DNA from: Eupeodes corollae
Lineage: Eukaryota > Arthropoda > Insecta > Diptera > Syrphidae
DNA: 64,000 bases
Assembly: GCF_945859685.1 (NCBI RefSeq)
Contig: NC_079147.1
Coordinates: 144,856,645 to 144,920,644 of the forward strand
Direction of reading: 5' to 3'
Made by a program: the position numbers and the translations under genes. Below, one piece after another: positions 10,319 to 22,640 of the stretch; position 1 is the first letter of the stretch; the number at the start of each line of letters is the position of its first letter. Under the pieces are notes generated by a model. It did not search any database. It worked only from the letters and a program-made list of their open reading frames with translations, and had not been told where the DNA came from.

Positions 10319-10571
10319 GTAGTACCCGTAGCGTAATGGTTAGTGCGTTGTACTGTCATGCAAGGGACCTTGGGTTAAATCCCTGCTTGTGCTACTTTAC
10401 AGGAATTGACAAGTCCTCCAAGAGTAATTCTTGTCATGTTCGGATTCGGCAAATAAACTGTAGGTCCCTTCCATCTCTGACAACATTACTCGCACACAGG
10501 AATGGTTGAGAGTTGTTAGTCACTAGGTCCTGGTTCTGCATAGACTGTTGCTAATTTATTTATTTATTTTT
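10319..10571 (+). repeat. tRNA-derived SINE, most complete copy
   Basis: Head: AGTACCCGTAGCGTAATGGT, TAGTGCG (A box like) and GGGTTAAATCCC (B box like) spaced as in a tRNA. Body: CAAGTCCTCCAAGAGTAATT, CTTGTCATG and TTCGGATTCGGC. End: CACTAGGTCCTGGTTCTGCA then GACTGTTGC and an ATTT-rich tail. Other copies: 23535 (split), 41505, 32285 reverse and 50205 reverse. It is a repeat, not a tRNA gene: the anticodon arm does not pair cleanly. Confidence 0.8.
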
Positions 10572-12139
10572 AATAGTGAATGTTCCATTTTTGATAATGA
10601 AATTGGCTATCACCGAGCTTTCTGTCACTTTTAGATGATTGAACTCAATTGAATTCGATTGAACAATTTGCAATTAATTTTTAAAGTGGTTGCCAGTGTG
10701 GAATGTTGTAAGCTTTGTCATAATAAGAATTTTCTTTTTAAAGGAAAAAAAGGTAACTCCAAAATTCTTGCAGTAGTTTGTTTAAACGTCATGTGGCTCT
10801 ATACATGTATCAAATTTTCTTCCATGTTGTCTTATTTGAATTGGTTAGTATAGAATATTAATTGTATTATATTTTATTATTATAATTCTGCCCGAAAACT
10901 GTAACAATGAGATACTAGTGAAAACTGTTGTTAATAAATATTTCTGAGAATACGAAGATACCTGACATTTAATTTAAACTGACCTAATATGCTCAGTCGA
11001 AAACTAGCATGAATATTTAAGAATTAATTATTTAAAAACTACAAGAATTAATCTCAATTTCGTCTTCGACTTCAAATCCAGAAGAAAAAATGTATATTGT
11101 TTTTTCAGGAGTAGAACTGTTAACAACCGAATTCTTCCATCTTCCATCAACTAGCAATAGAAAATGACTTGAATAGAGACTTTAAATTGACAGAACATTT
11201 TTGTATTTCACAGTTAGGCTATAAAAACCTAATATATCATTTCTAGTAATATCGGTAAAGTGGAAACACTATTGTTATTGAAAAAGTTGTAAGCGATAAA
11301 AAACTTCACAAGACAAAATGTCGCCTAGTGTGAAATAGAAAAACTAACATTTCAATCACAAAATAATAGATCCAGCAGGATATTTAAAGAATATAAATAG
11401 TAGATGGGCTGCTCTGGATAACGGGTCTATTGTTTGTCACACTTAATGGCACAGTTCAAATTTCTTATGAAATGCATTGTTCATCAAAAATGCATAGCTG
11501 AGAGTTTTTTGTTAAGATTAACTTTCGAAACAAAAAATGAATTACCTTATATTTACCACTACACGAATTGGTACTTATAATTCAGTACATTAGTGTTTGA
11601 GAAAAACATTAAAAAAAATGGCGTAACAATTTCGTAAAATGTTAAATCCATTTTTAGCAATTAACTATGCTTAAAAGTTGTTTTGTCTGATTTACCGCCT
11701 TACTATCTCTTTACAATTAGCTAAAGTAAAAATCTCGGAATGGCTACTTTAACTTTAGCAATTTGACATTTGACATTTGACATCTTTACGGTTATTCTTA
11801 CGAGAACAGTGCATGGATTAGTCCAGTCGACAGTTGTGAATTCCAATTAATAGTTCCGTTTAAGAGTATTTGCTTTGTTTGTTTTCAAGAAATGTTTGGG
11901 TCCTCGTTTTTTAATAAAAGTTAATAAGCAATTTACTAAATATTTTGCAAATTGCTAACTGGTAAATTTTTAAACCCTTAACAATTTTTAAACCCTTATT
12001 TAATATGTTGAACTAGTATTAGGATACTTATGCGTTTGAGAAGTACTCATACTCTCTTCTGATGAAATACAAAATAAAGTATTTTATAAATTGACGTTCG
12101 ATGAAAAGTACTGGCCAAGTACTTATAAATGCTTTAATA
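10572..12139. other. AT-rich intergenic or Tm2 5' intron sequence
   Basis: No supported coding or structured feature; scattered TTTGACATTT words (for example 11761-11785) resemble the repeat vocabulary of 6935-7190. Confidence 0.3.
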
Positions 12140-12870
12140 GCAGGCTTTTAAGAGAATGCAATCTTTTATGACTTCAATTTAAAGATTGCATTCATTGAAT
12201 TCCCTTAACGGTTGGGACTTAATCCTGCAATCATTTGACCTTACAAAGATTGCAATAATATGTTATCCAATCATTTCACTGCGATCAATGTATTGCAATC
12301 ATTTGAGACTTCATGCATTATTTGCATTCACTTGAAGTCTTTCCACTGACTTCAGGTCTTTGCATTCAATTGAAGTCTTTTCATTCATTTAAAGTGTTGG
12401 CTTTTTTCAGAGTATTTACATTCTTTTGAAGAACTCAAGTGAATGCAAGGACTCCAAAAGAATACAAATACTTTAGGCGAATGCAAAGACTTCAAGTGAA
12501 TGCGAAAACTTCAAATGGATGAAAAGACTACAAAAGAATGCAAAAACTTTGAGTGAATGAAAAGACTTCAAGTGAATGAAAAGACTTCAAGTAAATGCAA
12601 AGACTTCAAGTGAATGCAAAGACTTAAAAAGAATGAAAAGACTTCAAAATATTGCAAAGACTTAAGGTAAGTACAAAGACATTTCTCAAAATGCAAAAAC
12701 TTCAAGTGAATTCAAAGACTTCAAGTGAATGCATAAAGTCCCAAATGATTGGGGACAAAACTATTGCAGTCCTTTTAAGGTTGGTTATTGCAAAATTTGA
12801 AGTCCCAATCTTCAGTTGAAATTAATGAATGCAAATTCTTAGTTGAATTCAATAAATGAAACAAATTAAA
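12140..12870. repeat. Foldback minisatellite built of a 19-bp unit
   Basis: The right half (12420-12740) is an array of AAGACTTCAAGTGAATGCA units, at least ten, period 19 bp. The left half (12140-12405) carries the same words in reverse complement (TGCATTCACTTGAAGTCTT). The outermost parts also mirror each other: GGGACTTAATCCTGCAATCA on the left against TTGCAAAATTTGAAGTCCCAA on the right. The whole 730 bp could fold into one long hairpin, as in foldback transposons. Confidence 0.8.
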
Positions 12871-15800
12871 ATTTAAACTCTTAAAAATTTAAAAAAAAAT
12901 GTCAAAATGTTTCTTCTAACTATTACCACCAACATACATTTTCGAAATAATGTCAACTTAAATTTTCTAAACTAAATACTTAAGTCCACACAAGAAGACT
13001 ACTTTTATTTCAAATCTAAAACTATATATATTGAAATTATTATTAATAACAATAAAAAAATATGTATTTACAAGTATTCATTTTTGTTTTGTGTGTTAAA
13101 AATAACCAAGCTTGTTGCCAAATGAAATTGAATATGAAAGTTCAAATATGCCAACAAAAAAAAACTAAATTTTTAAACTTTGCAAATTCCTTTTCTTCAT
13201 TTCTCTTCTTTTTTTTGTATGTATTTGTGTGTATAATAGAACAGCACTATAAAATGATGTCATTTTTGTGTCAGTGTATGTGTATTTTAGACACCTATTG
13301 CGATGAAGGTGTTTCTATCTGTGTTCTATATATTTTTTGTATTTCAAAATTTATTTTAAAACTCCTAATAAATTGCACCTACACAATATTCTAATTTTAT
13401 CTCACACACTTCAATTTGAGATACGCCCAAGTCCCAAATCCCAAACCATCACCATTGCCGCCGTGGACATTAAAAATCAGTATTTTAAAAACTATGGCAC
13501 TGTCATGAAGTGTTTCAAAACTCATTAAATTTAATCGACTTGAAATTGCAGATAATTACAATCTTCAAAAAAATGCATATGTACATAATTTTTTTTCATA
13601 ATTTATATTTTATTTTTAGGCCTCTGAAATGATTTGTACGTTTTTGAAAAACTGACATTTTTCAAAATTTTATGTTTGTACATATGCGAATGTATGTGTG
13701 TGCATGTTTTAATCATTTAAAAATAGAACCGTTGTGCTTTTTATTTAGATTTAAGAATGTTGAAATATCCGCAAAAATACAAAACCAAAAATTTCAAACA
13801 CACATGTTCTTTGCACATACACATTTAAAATTAGTGTGTGCTGAGGCAGGTAAGAAGTGAGTGTGTATGTGTGTATGATATGCGTGTAGTGGTATTTGAT
13901 GTAGTGGTTTATATACGTGTGCGAAATGTTTATGAAATGTTTTCAGAGCTATTCGATTTCAATTGCCTTTTAAGAACGATTCAAACAAACCATGAAGTTT
14001 ATTTTTTGTTTTTGAAAATATATACATAAATGTAGAAACGTATGTATATACAAATATATACATATGTATATAAATTTTCCAATACACAATTTAATACTTT
14101 TTTTTTGTAAATTGCATAACATTTAGATGTGAGGATTTTCATTTTGTATCCAGGACTTATTCGATTATTTTTGGGATTTTTTTGTATGCAATATTAGGTT
14201 ATATCCGTTTTTCATCCTTTTTTTGACATTTAAACGTCATATCCTCGCTCTAAATACCACTTGTAACACGGACACACAATGCACTGGATTTTCACTTCAC
14301 CTGGGTAAAAGTATGGATATAAATACTATCTATGTTTATTTATTTTTTGGATTTTCAAGGATACCAAATAAATATCCTGTTTTGGAAGAAAAAAATCACC
14401 CACTTTCACAAAAAAAGTTTAATATGTCAAAATTATTATTATTTTTTTTAAAAAAGATTGAAGTTGATATTAAATATTTTTGGAAAGAACAAAAAATTTA
14501 TTTAAAAAAAATATCCTTTAAGGTATATTATAGAAGTGTATGTGAAAAACCAACCTTAGCGTTTTTGGAACACACTATACGCTAGCAAAAACCCGAGAAC
14601 ACTGATGTGGACCAACTTTTTTTATCCTATCAGCCCCACATTATTTCAAAACACAGTTTTGGTTGTGTTGAAAAATCTTCTGCCTCCACATACTATCTCA
14701 CAAGCTAGCAAAAAAAACAAACAAAAATAAAATGAGTTCAATTCTCTCAAAAATTTCAAAATTAAAAATTTCCCTGTTTTTTCTTAAAAAAATCCCTCAA
14801 GAAGTGTTCGCGCATATTTTGTTCGGTTTATTTTTCTTTTAATGAAAATTTGGTTTTTGATTTTCTTCTTTTTTCACCATTTTACTGTTAGAGAGAGGAT
14901 ATTGTATGACTGTCTGCAGTGGAGAATATTTTGTGTATAATTGTATGTGGGCTTTTTTTAAAAATAGCCTAATTTCCCCTGATATGATGCTGATGTATGT
15001 TTTTGAAAGATTGGAAGAGTTTCCCAATTTTCCATCGAGGGTCATAGGAGATATTTTTTCAATTTTTTTCATCGTTTTTCGAATGCTTTTTGTTATGATC
15101 TTCAGTTTGAAATGAGATGACATGAATTATATTTTTTTGAAGAAAGAAAAAAAGAAATATTAAATGATTTTAACTAGTTTTGGATTTTAAACAAATCACT
15201 TTTCTAATGAGGACTTTGAAGGCGAAGTGTAGTATATTGATTTTGAACATGAACATAAAATAAAAACATTGAAGTTTTCAAATTCGGTCAGATATATAAA
15301 ATACCATAGTCACTTCTATATATTTTTTCCTAATTGAAAACTTAATTAAGCTAAAAATATCCAGTGAAATAAGCAGTTGTATTTTTTGATTATTTTTGGA
15401 ATTTATTTTTGCACAAAATAAAAATTGTTAATATGAATCGAATAATTTTGTGTGTTGCATGATGGGGATATTTTATTTCTTGGAATGGAATTTCTTTGTT
15501 TTATAAATTGTTTTTATTTTTTTTATTAATGTAATTCGATATTTTTTTTTCAAATAAGCTATTTTTACAAAAATTCTTATGATTGTGCAGTAGTTTTTTC
15601 TACGCCTACACTATAATTGTTTACTTTTTGAAATCTGTAGTCTGTACCTAATACATTTTGTTTTTGGATTAATGTTAGATGCGTTTTATTCTCGTTTTTC
15701 TTTTTTTTTGTTATAAACAATGCGTCCTGAAATTTAGACAGGTACATTTGTAGTTAGCAACACAACCGGAGATTTCATCTATCTAATTTTAGAAATTTTA

Positions 15801-16129
15801 AAGTAAATGCACACCTAAGGTTCAAAAATCGTACAAACGGATTTATTCAGAACAGCATCCGTTTGAATTTTTGCAAAAGATTAAAAAAAATACGACATTG
15901 ACGTTTCGCGTCTAGAAATTGATTTGTTTATAAATAATATGTATGTGGTACATAGGAAGGTACAGATGCCTTGATTTTAACATTGAAATTGAAAAAAATG
16001 TTTGTATAGTCTAGAGCGGAAGCTGGAAATTCTTATTTCATTTAAATCGATAGTCTTAAGACAACAGACAAAAAATGTGTAGATTTTTAAGATTAGAATA
16101 GATTGGTTTTTATTTTGATAACGTTAATT
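12871..16129. other. AT-rich intergenic stretch upstream of Tm2
   Basis: No gene recognised. Contains TG- and TATACA-type microsatellites (13850-13900, 14040-14075). A patch with clearly higher GC at 14575-14730, flanked by two GCTAGC words (14581 and 14703), stands out and could be a promoter or enhancer, or an old repeat; nothing in it decides. Confidence 0.25.
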
Positions 16130-16570
16130 ACAATTCTTTAAGAAAAACCATGGCTTTACTGCCGTCGGCCTTGTTGACAAATCATAAAAAATATTACATA
16201 GCTCAATAACATATTTAAAAACTTTCATTTATAATTCTACTTCTATAGAGAAAGAGAAGAGCTAGCCTGCAGAATTGATATAATATTTAAACTTCCATAT
16301 TGTTAAGCAAGAGAATAACTAGATTTTGCGCCAGTATTTCGCTACCAAAAGCACTTCACATCTTCCAAAAAAGTGTAAAACATCCTCCCTTTAATTTAAA
16401 TTGCACAATGAGCATATAATTGGTAAGTCATCTCTATGAGGTATAAAATTCAGCTGTATAGCTTCACCTCTCAATTTAACCCTCATTGAAATTTCAACAA
16501 TGCTATTATCGTCCCTAAAATAATTCCTCTCTTCCAAGTTGTGATTTAGTTGACAGTAGAGCTGCCTGTA
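16130..16570 (-). mobile_element. LINE 3' end, part distal to the Helitron
   Basis: Minus-strand translation: YRQLYCQLNHNLEERNYF, SMRVKLRGEAIQLNFIPH and CSLCN followed by a decayed EDVLHFL-like motif, the usual C-terminal C..C...H region of I/R1/jockey-type LINEs. A conserved-looking end with GTCAACAAGGCCGACGGCAG lies at 16150-16180. It joins in frame with 18421 onward once the Helitron is removed. Confidence 0.75.
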
Positions 16571-18419
16571 TCTATATATATAAAAATCAATGCCACTTTT
16601 CGTTGTAATCTTATAACTCAACAATACATCTACCGATTTGGCTAATTTTGGTCTTGAATTATTCGTGGAAGTCCAGAGAAGGTTTGTACTTAGAGAAAAG
16701 TAAAAAAAAATATTCAAAAGGTCTAAAATCAACATCAACATCTTATCTTTCTATACTCTCATATACAAACAATTTGTACTATACTTAAAGAAATCCCGAT
16801 TTTATTGATTACCTTGGAAATGTACAACGAAGCTGTTATAATAATTGAAGATATGTGTCTAACGATTGTAAATAAAGCATTAGCACAATTGGGTATGACC
16901 GCACCAAATCGTGAGATACATGAATTGTTTTTGAAGGAGTTCAATTATAATGATTTAAGTTTGTACAATCGAATATAACCCAATTTAATAACCAACAAAA
17001 ACATGTGTATGACACAACCATGTAAGTCGTTTCCAATAATGCAGGTGGATTATATTTCTTGGTTGCACCTGGTGGTACAGGCAAAACTTTCGTTGTATCA
17101 TTGATTTTTGATGATCGGAACAGAAAATTGAATTGCCACTTGAATCTTCGGGAAATGCTGCTACATTATTAGAAGGTAGTCGGACCGCACAATCTGCTTA
17201 AAATTACCATTGAATGTACGGGTGATTGAAAGTCGAACTTGCAAAATTCGCTGAAATTCTGCTATGGCAAAAGTTCTACGATTAGCGTCAATTATTTTAT
17301 GGGATGAGCGCACAATGGCGAATAAAAAATCAGTAGAGGCAAGAATCGAACAATGCAAGATCTACGCGGTAATCAACAGCTGTTTTGGTGGTGCTCTGAT
17401 ATTGCTGTCAGGGGACTTTTGCCTGTCATTCCTCAAACAACTCCTACTGATGAAATAAACGCCTGTTTGAAGTCATCAGTTCTTTGGAGATATGTTCCAA
17501 AATTGACACTGAACATTAATATGCGTATTCATCTACATAATAATGCAACTGCCCATGAGTTATCAAAACAATTGTTAGAAATTGGTGATGGCAAAATACC
17601 AATCGAAAGTACCAACGGATTGATCAGTTTATCGAACAATCTTTGTACAATTGCGCAATCTATAGATGAGTTTATTAAATGTGTTTTTCCGAATATTCTT
17701 CAGAATTACAGAAATCATAATTAGTTGAGAGAACGCACCATTTTAGCACCGAAAAACATTCATATCAATGCAATTTCAAATTCAAGCGAAACTGCCAGGT
17801 GTAGTCACTACATATAAATCAATTGACAGTGTTATGAATCAAGATGAGGCAATGAATTATCCAATTGAATTTTTAAATTCATTGGAACCGGCTGGTATAC
17901 TACCGCATTGCTTGAATATGAAAATTGGTTCATTGATTATATTTTTGCGAAACATTAATCCACCAAAACTGTGTAATGGCACCAGATTGGCAGTACAAAT
18001 GATTGAAGCTATAATCCTAACTGGTAAGTCAAAAGGAGAAGTGTGTTTGATCCCAAGTATCCCCATGATTCCAACTGATTTGCCATTTGCATTTAAAAGA
18101 TTACACTATCCTGGACAAAAACTTCAATGTATGTTGCCAGAGTCGGTACACCCAACTGTTTCTTCATTCATGCTCAAAATGGAAAAACTTAAAATATTGC
18201 TTATCCAACTGTTTAAGACTTACCCATATAGACCCACCATAGTAAGAGTACCCAATTCTATTTTTTAGTTTTTACTTTGCTGATAAATATAATATAAACA
18301 ATATATCATTTAGGTCGTTTGGGCTCTTCAATAGCTAGCAATTTAAAATATATTATTAATAATCATTTTTTTTTTATTACTATGCCTTATGCGTAGCGAA
18401 GCACGTACCGAGCCGCTAG
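16571..18419 (+). mobile_element. Helitron with recognisable termini, degenerate helicase
   Basis: The 5' end TCTATATATATAAAAATCAA and the following CGATTTGGCTAATTTTGGTC are the classical insect Helitron start. The 3' end GCGTAGCGAAGCACGTACCG forms the short hairpin and stops in CTAG. It is inserted between A (16570) and T (18420), the expected A-T target. The inside encodes pieces of a Pif1-type helicase: APGGTGKTFVVSL (Walker A, about 17065-17105), later FLNSLEPAGILPHCLNMKIG and NINPPKLCNGTRL. The Rep domain is absent, so this copy is internally deleted. Confidence 0.93.
17768..18268 (+). pseudogene. Helitron helicase C-terminal fragment
   Basis: An open stretch of 166 codons: VTTYKSIDSVMNQDEAMNYP, then PIEFLNSLEPAGILPHCLNM and RNINPPKLCNGTRLAVQ, matching the end of Helitron Pif1-like helicases (domains 2A/2B). 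The preceding 17353-17724 segment carries the middle part (QTTPTDEINACLKSSVLW, MRIHLHNNATAHELSKQLL) but is in another frame and stops early. The upstream Walker A is in a third frame. Non-functional as a whole. Confidence 0.8.
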
Positions 18420-20700
18420 TAGTGTATAAAGATCCTGTGGCGTACTTCAAGTATTTCTCTCGTTGTTTTATGTCGACTGCGGAAATGAGCTGGTATAAAG
18501 AAGCTTTTAAACCATCCTGGTTATTACACAAAAGGTTCAGTTGCATTCCACTTTCTCTTGCAAATTTATCCAATCAGAACACCAACCTGTTTTGGTTCGT
18601 ATTACTTGAAGCGTTACTATCTTTTAAAGCCTATTCATAAGTCATAGTCTTCATAACTCTCAAGCTGTAATCGACTTGCATTTTTAGGGTTCGTATGAAC
18701 AAAAGTGATAATCCTGATTCCAACATAATAACATATAGTTGGGTGTATTTGATGGCATTCTAAAAATTCGCTTAGTAAAATATCGGAGAGATTTCTCAAT
18801 TGTTTCGTATTGTTTCGTTCCCCAAGTTTGTGCCGCGTAAAACATGACAGACTCAGATACCGCTTCAAATATCTTGAACTTGCTGCTATGTGCTATACTT
18901 TTGTTAGAAAACCATTTTTTCCAAGTTGCACTAATTGCAACTTTAGCCTTAACTAGTTTCTCTCTTAGATGAATTTCCATGCTCAAATTTTTCGTTAAGT
19001 GAACTCCAAGGTATTTGAGTTCCGTGATAACTTCAATGACCTCTCCATTATAGAAACCTTTTTCTTTCGCTTGCGGCCTTCTTCTCGTTTAAAAATCAAA
19101 ATTTTGGACTTATTAAGATTCACCATCAAACTCCAAAGCTGACAATATTGATAAAGGCCTTTTATCATTAACTGCAATGATTCATGTGATGCTGCCAAAA
19201 GAACAATGTCGTCCGCAAACAGCAATGCTTTAATTATTTGTCCGGCGAAGTCTATGTTACCTGATAAGAGTCCTGTAAGATCTGCAATAAACAAGGCGAA
19301 CAGACTAGGATTTAATGTACAGCCTTGTCCGACTCCCGATTGTGTTTTAAACCCTCTCGACAACTTCTCCATTCCATACCTTAGCAATTGTATCGGCATA
19401 TATGTAGATACTGAATAAGTCTTCCGAACTTCCATGACATTCCGTTAGTATACAGCTTGTAGATAAGCGCATGTCTATCGATCATATCAAATGCAGATTT
19501 AAAGTAAACGAAAAACGTACCTATATAGCTTCTTGTCGTTATTGAGGAATGTTTCTGCGATACTTTTAAGGGTAAAAATGTGGTCAACCGCCGAATGACC
19601 TGTTCTAAAGCTTGTTTAAAAGCTTGTTGTCTTCTATCCATTTGTTAAAACGTTTTTGCAAGACCAGTGTGAATTATTTATATGAAACATTAAGAACGGA
19701 TATTCCTCTATAATAAGACACTTCGGCCAAGCTCCCTTCTTTATGAATCGGGAAAATGATGGACTTCTTGAATTGTAGTGACATGATTCCTGTTTCCATG
19801 ACATTGTTATACATAGTTGTCAGTTGATTGATTAGCTCTGCTGTTCCATACTTATAAAATTCTGCCAGTATGCCATTCGGTTCGCATGTTTTCCCATCCT
19901 TAAATTCATTACAGCTGGAATCACTTCTTGGTGTCTTATTGCAGCATCAAGAGTTTCATTTTTAAAACCCGGAGTAGCGTATTGAAAAACAAGTTTCCCT
20001 TCTGTTGAATTCAACTAACTTTGAAAGTGATCTGCCAGCTCAGAACCTATACTAAAATGGATTGAAAACTGTTTTCCATTCCAAAACTCCTTTCCGCTTT
20101 TACCTGACGCTAATCTCTTGGATTTAGCTTCGAAGAATGCTGTCTTCTTTAGCTTACATATTGCCTTGAAAGATCTATTAGCCAACAAATATTGATTTTT
20201 GAAGTAGCCATCATTCGAATACCTGTATGCTCTAAGCCAGATAAAAGATAATTCCCGTGCCTTTCTACAGTCTTCATTAAACCATGGCTCTATGAAGTTC
20301 TCCCGGGCTTTGTTGGCAGCTACAATTTAATACGACTCATTGATTATTTTATTCAGCTTGGATAGATCATAACATCTTTGACTCAGCAGTGAGATATCAA
20401 GTCTGCTTGATACTTCATTTCGATTATCGGTTTCCATTTCAGTTTCTCTGGAAATCAGTTTGAACGTTATGATCATTGGAAAGTGGTCTGAATACGGTAC
20501 AGTCCCTATTTTCATGTCAATCATATGCTCATTCCATTCGTTGCCTACGAGACTATAATCTATCACAGTGTTTCCCTGACCACTGACAAACGTTAACTTA
20601 CCTTCCATATCTAAAAAGCTTGTACAATATTGTATTCTTAACCCGTACGAGTTACACAGGTCAATAAGCATTAAGCCCCTTGCGTTGCAGACTTAAGCCT
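18420..20700 (-). mobile_element. LINE main body: endonuclease end, reverse transcriptase, C-terminal part
   Basis: From right to left on the minus strand: 20671-20327 endonuclease (NTVIDYSLVGNEW, VPYSDHFPMIITF), 20014-19832 linker (MNLRMGKHANRMAYW), 19641-18995 reverse transcriptase (YFKSAFDMIDRHALI; SGVGQGCTLNPSLFALFIAD; ALLFADDIVLLAASHESLQL with catalytic FADD), then FFSNKSIAHSSKFKIFEAVS and KFARESGMQLNLLCNNQDG. The endonuclease N-terminus is missing, so the copy is 5'-truncated. Same family as the LINE at 320-3760. Confidence 0.88.
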
Positions 20701-20789
20701 TCGATTTTCTCTCGATTCCCAGTACACTATTCTCATTTCCAGCTTATATAATATTTTTTCGTCGACGATATTGATACATCACGTTACTA

Positions 20790-20890
20790 TGAATGACCAG
20801 TGTCATGACTTGGATGACATGTGGTTTTAACAGGATGATGCAAAAAGCCACACAGCACACCTTACAATCGATTATTGAATCGTTAGGCTA
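20790..20890 (+). mobile_element. Mariner transposase scrap
   Basis: Plus-strand codons read LDDMWF-stop-QDDAKSHTAH, clearly the DMWFQQDGA..HTA box of mariner transposases with substitutions and a stop. About 100 bp, at the 5' edge of the LINE. Confidence 0.6.
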
Positions 20891-21218
20891 AGTATACATT
20901 GGAAGAAGGCCGAATTGTGAAAAGTCTTCCAATAGCATCCAATTAGGTGAAATTTGTTAATTTCCTATCAAATGAAAATTGTCCTATTATATGGTTTATT
21001 GATTTTTTTAAAACAATTTTTTTTGTGCTAAATCGACTGACAGTTAAAAATTGTCTTCCAACCGTGTAAAGAAAATAAATTGGAAGACAATGTTCTTGAC
21101 AGATGAAATGAATATGAACAGTTGTTTTAGAAGTAAAGGTCGTGCAAAAACATTAAAAAAATGTAAAATATATAAACAGAAACTGCGGTTTTAAGAATTT
21201 CCAGAAGATCTAGTTATT

Positions 21219-21389
21219 GGGTAGGTTCAGGCAACGTAAGAGACTTCATTTGCAGTCAACTGCATTCTTTGAACGTACATTTTGACCAAAGCAACTAGTT
21301 AGTTTTTTAAGTGTCGTACATTTCAAACTCAGAACATTACATCACTAACCTCTACCTAAGTTCATCGTACAAAAACTACCAAAGACATT
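21219..21389 (-). mobile_element. Outer MITE copy, first half (interrupted)
   Basis: Starts GGGTAGGTTCAGGCAACGTA after an ATT, and continues as the reverse complement of the right part of the complete MITE at 9366-9912 (AAGTCTC, GCAGTCAACT, GAACGTACATTTTGACC). The other half resumes at 21940, the interruption being a second MITE. Confidence 0.75.
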
Positions 21390-21936
21390 GGCCAGGTTCA
21401 GACGACATGAACTTGAAAGTAAGGTAAGTTTCTAGCATCTGATTGGCCAGCTGCAAAAGAATTACCTTCCATTGAAGAAAACTTTAATGGAAAGTTTACT
21501 GGAAAGTTAGTCAAGAAAAACCTCTCTTAATATTAAGTTAAATCTCTTTCTATCAAAATGACATTTGATCATGTTTATTCATTCAACTGAAAGCTGAACT
21601 TTATTACTCTATGATTTATTTATTTTCTTCTACTTCAGTTAATGCTTTCTGAACAAGGATTCCTTGTCAATTTAGAAAAGAAATAACTAATATTTCTTTA
21701 CAACACAAAATACAGATCGTGATGGACTTGTAGCTTGCCTGAGGAGTGTTTTGTAGACAATATTTTGTTGTTTTTTTTTGTACTATTGACTTAAAGTAGA
21801 GCTTTGTGAAGTAAAGATTTGAATGTGAAATTCATGACACTTGAAAAACTAACTAGTTGTCTTGGTCAAAATGTATGTACGTTCGAAGAATGAAGTTGAT
21901 TGCAACTGAAGTCCCTTATGTTGCCTGAACCTGCCC
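21390..21936 (+). mobile_element. Inner MITE copy inserted within a MITE of the same family
   Basis: The 5' end GGCCAGGTTCAGACGACATG and the 3' end CTTATGTTGCCTGAACCTGCCC, 547 bp, the same length as the copy at 9366-9912. ATT on both sides (21387-21389 and 21937-21939). Orientation is opposite to the host copy. Confidence 0.82.
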
Positions 21937-21939
21937 ATT

Positions 21940-22190
21940 ATTGTTTTTAAAACAGTCTTCAGACAAGCTAAAAGTCCATCATGATTTGTATTTTAAAGTA
22001 ATTTCACTTATTTCTTATCCAAATTGAGAAGGAACCTTTTTATTCAAAGCATTTTGTGGAATTGTGTAGAAATATGTAAATAATTCATAGAGTAATAAAT
22101 TTCAGCTTTCAGTTGAAAGAAAAACAAGATCAATTGTCATTTTGACTTGATAGCTAGGGAGATTTTTCTTGACTATCTTTTCAGCCAACT
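21940..22190 (-). mobile_element. Outer MITE copy, second half (truncated)
   Basis: Reverse complement of the left two thirds of the family (CAGGCAAGC-like, CAATTTGGA-like, AGCTTTCAGTTGAA, GTCATTTTGA). The sequence stops matching near 22190, before the terminal repeat, so this end is deleted. Confidence 0.7.
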
Positions 22191-22389
22191 CATTTTCGCT
22201 TGTGACCAGGCCAGATTATTATGTTCGCATTTTGTCAAGATTAGAATTCAAGGTTGTGCGGAAGTTTGATCACTTCTGATTAGTTTCGTTGACGGATATC
22301 TCAATAATAGGTCGTTTATACTACATACATTCAGCATTTCACAAATTAAGCGTGTAATTATTTGAAAAATGTTAAGACGACATCAAATT

Positions 22390-22640
22390 ATTACAAAAAC
22401 TTGGAAATTTTTTGATAGAAAATTGAGTGACGTTCGGCTGCCAATTTTTTTTTAACACCTCTAGATTATTTTGTGTGTGGTTATGTAAAGTCGCTTGGCC
22501 CTTATAATATTCGGCGTGTTATTGCTGATATATAGCCCAATTGAGGCAAAAGTTCTAGAAAATTGGATATCTACCCTGGCATGTTTTCAACTCAGCCACA
22601 TTCAAAATGGCAATATATTATATAGGTTTTATTTCTTTTT
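22390..22640 (+). mobile_element. Mariner transposase C-terminal remnant
   Basis: Plus-strand codons give SDVRLPNFF ... PLDYFVCGYVKSLG ... RRVIADI, the decayed third-acidic-residue region (DLTPLDYFLWGYVKS) of a mariner transposase with its following ANIRRVIADI helix. Stops and frame breaks throughout. Confidence 0.55.

Noticed and set aside
10321..10395. tRNA gene on the plus strand
   Set aside because: A and B boxes are tRNA-like, but the anticodon and acceptor stems do not pair and the sequence recurs with a common 3' body elsewhere, so it is a SINE head.
13062..13394. ORF of 110 codons on the plus strand
   Set aside because: Hydrophobic/Cys-Phe-rich composition expected from T-rich DNA; no family features.
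14839..15123. Lys/Ile/Ser-rich ORF of 94 codons
   Set aside because: AT-rich frame with no domain, no homology I recognise and open frames on both strands; probably chance.
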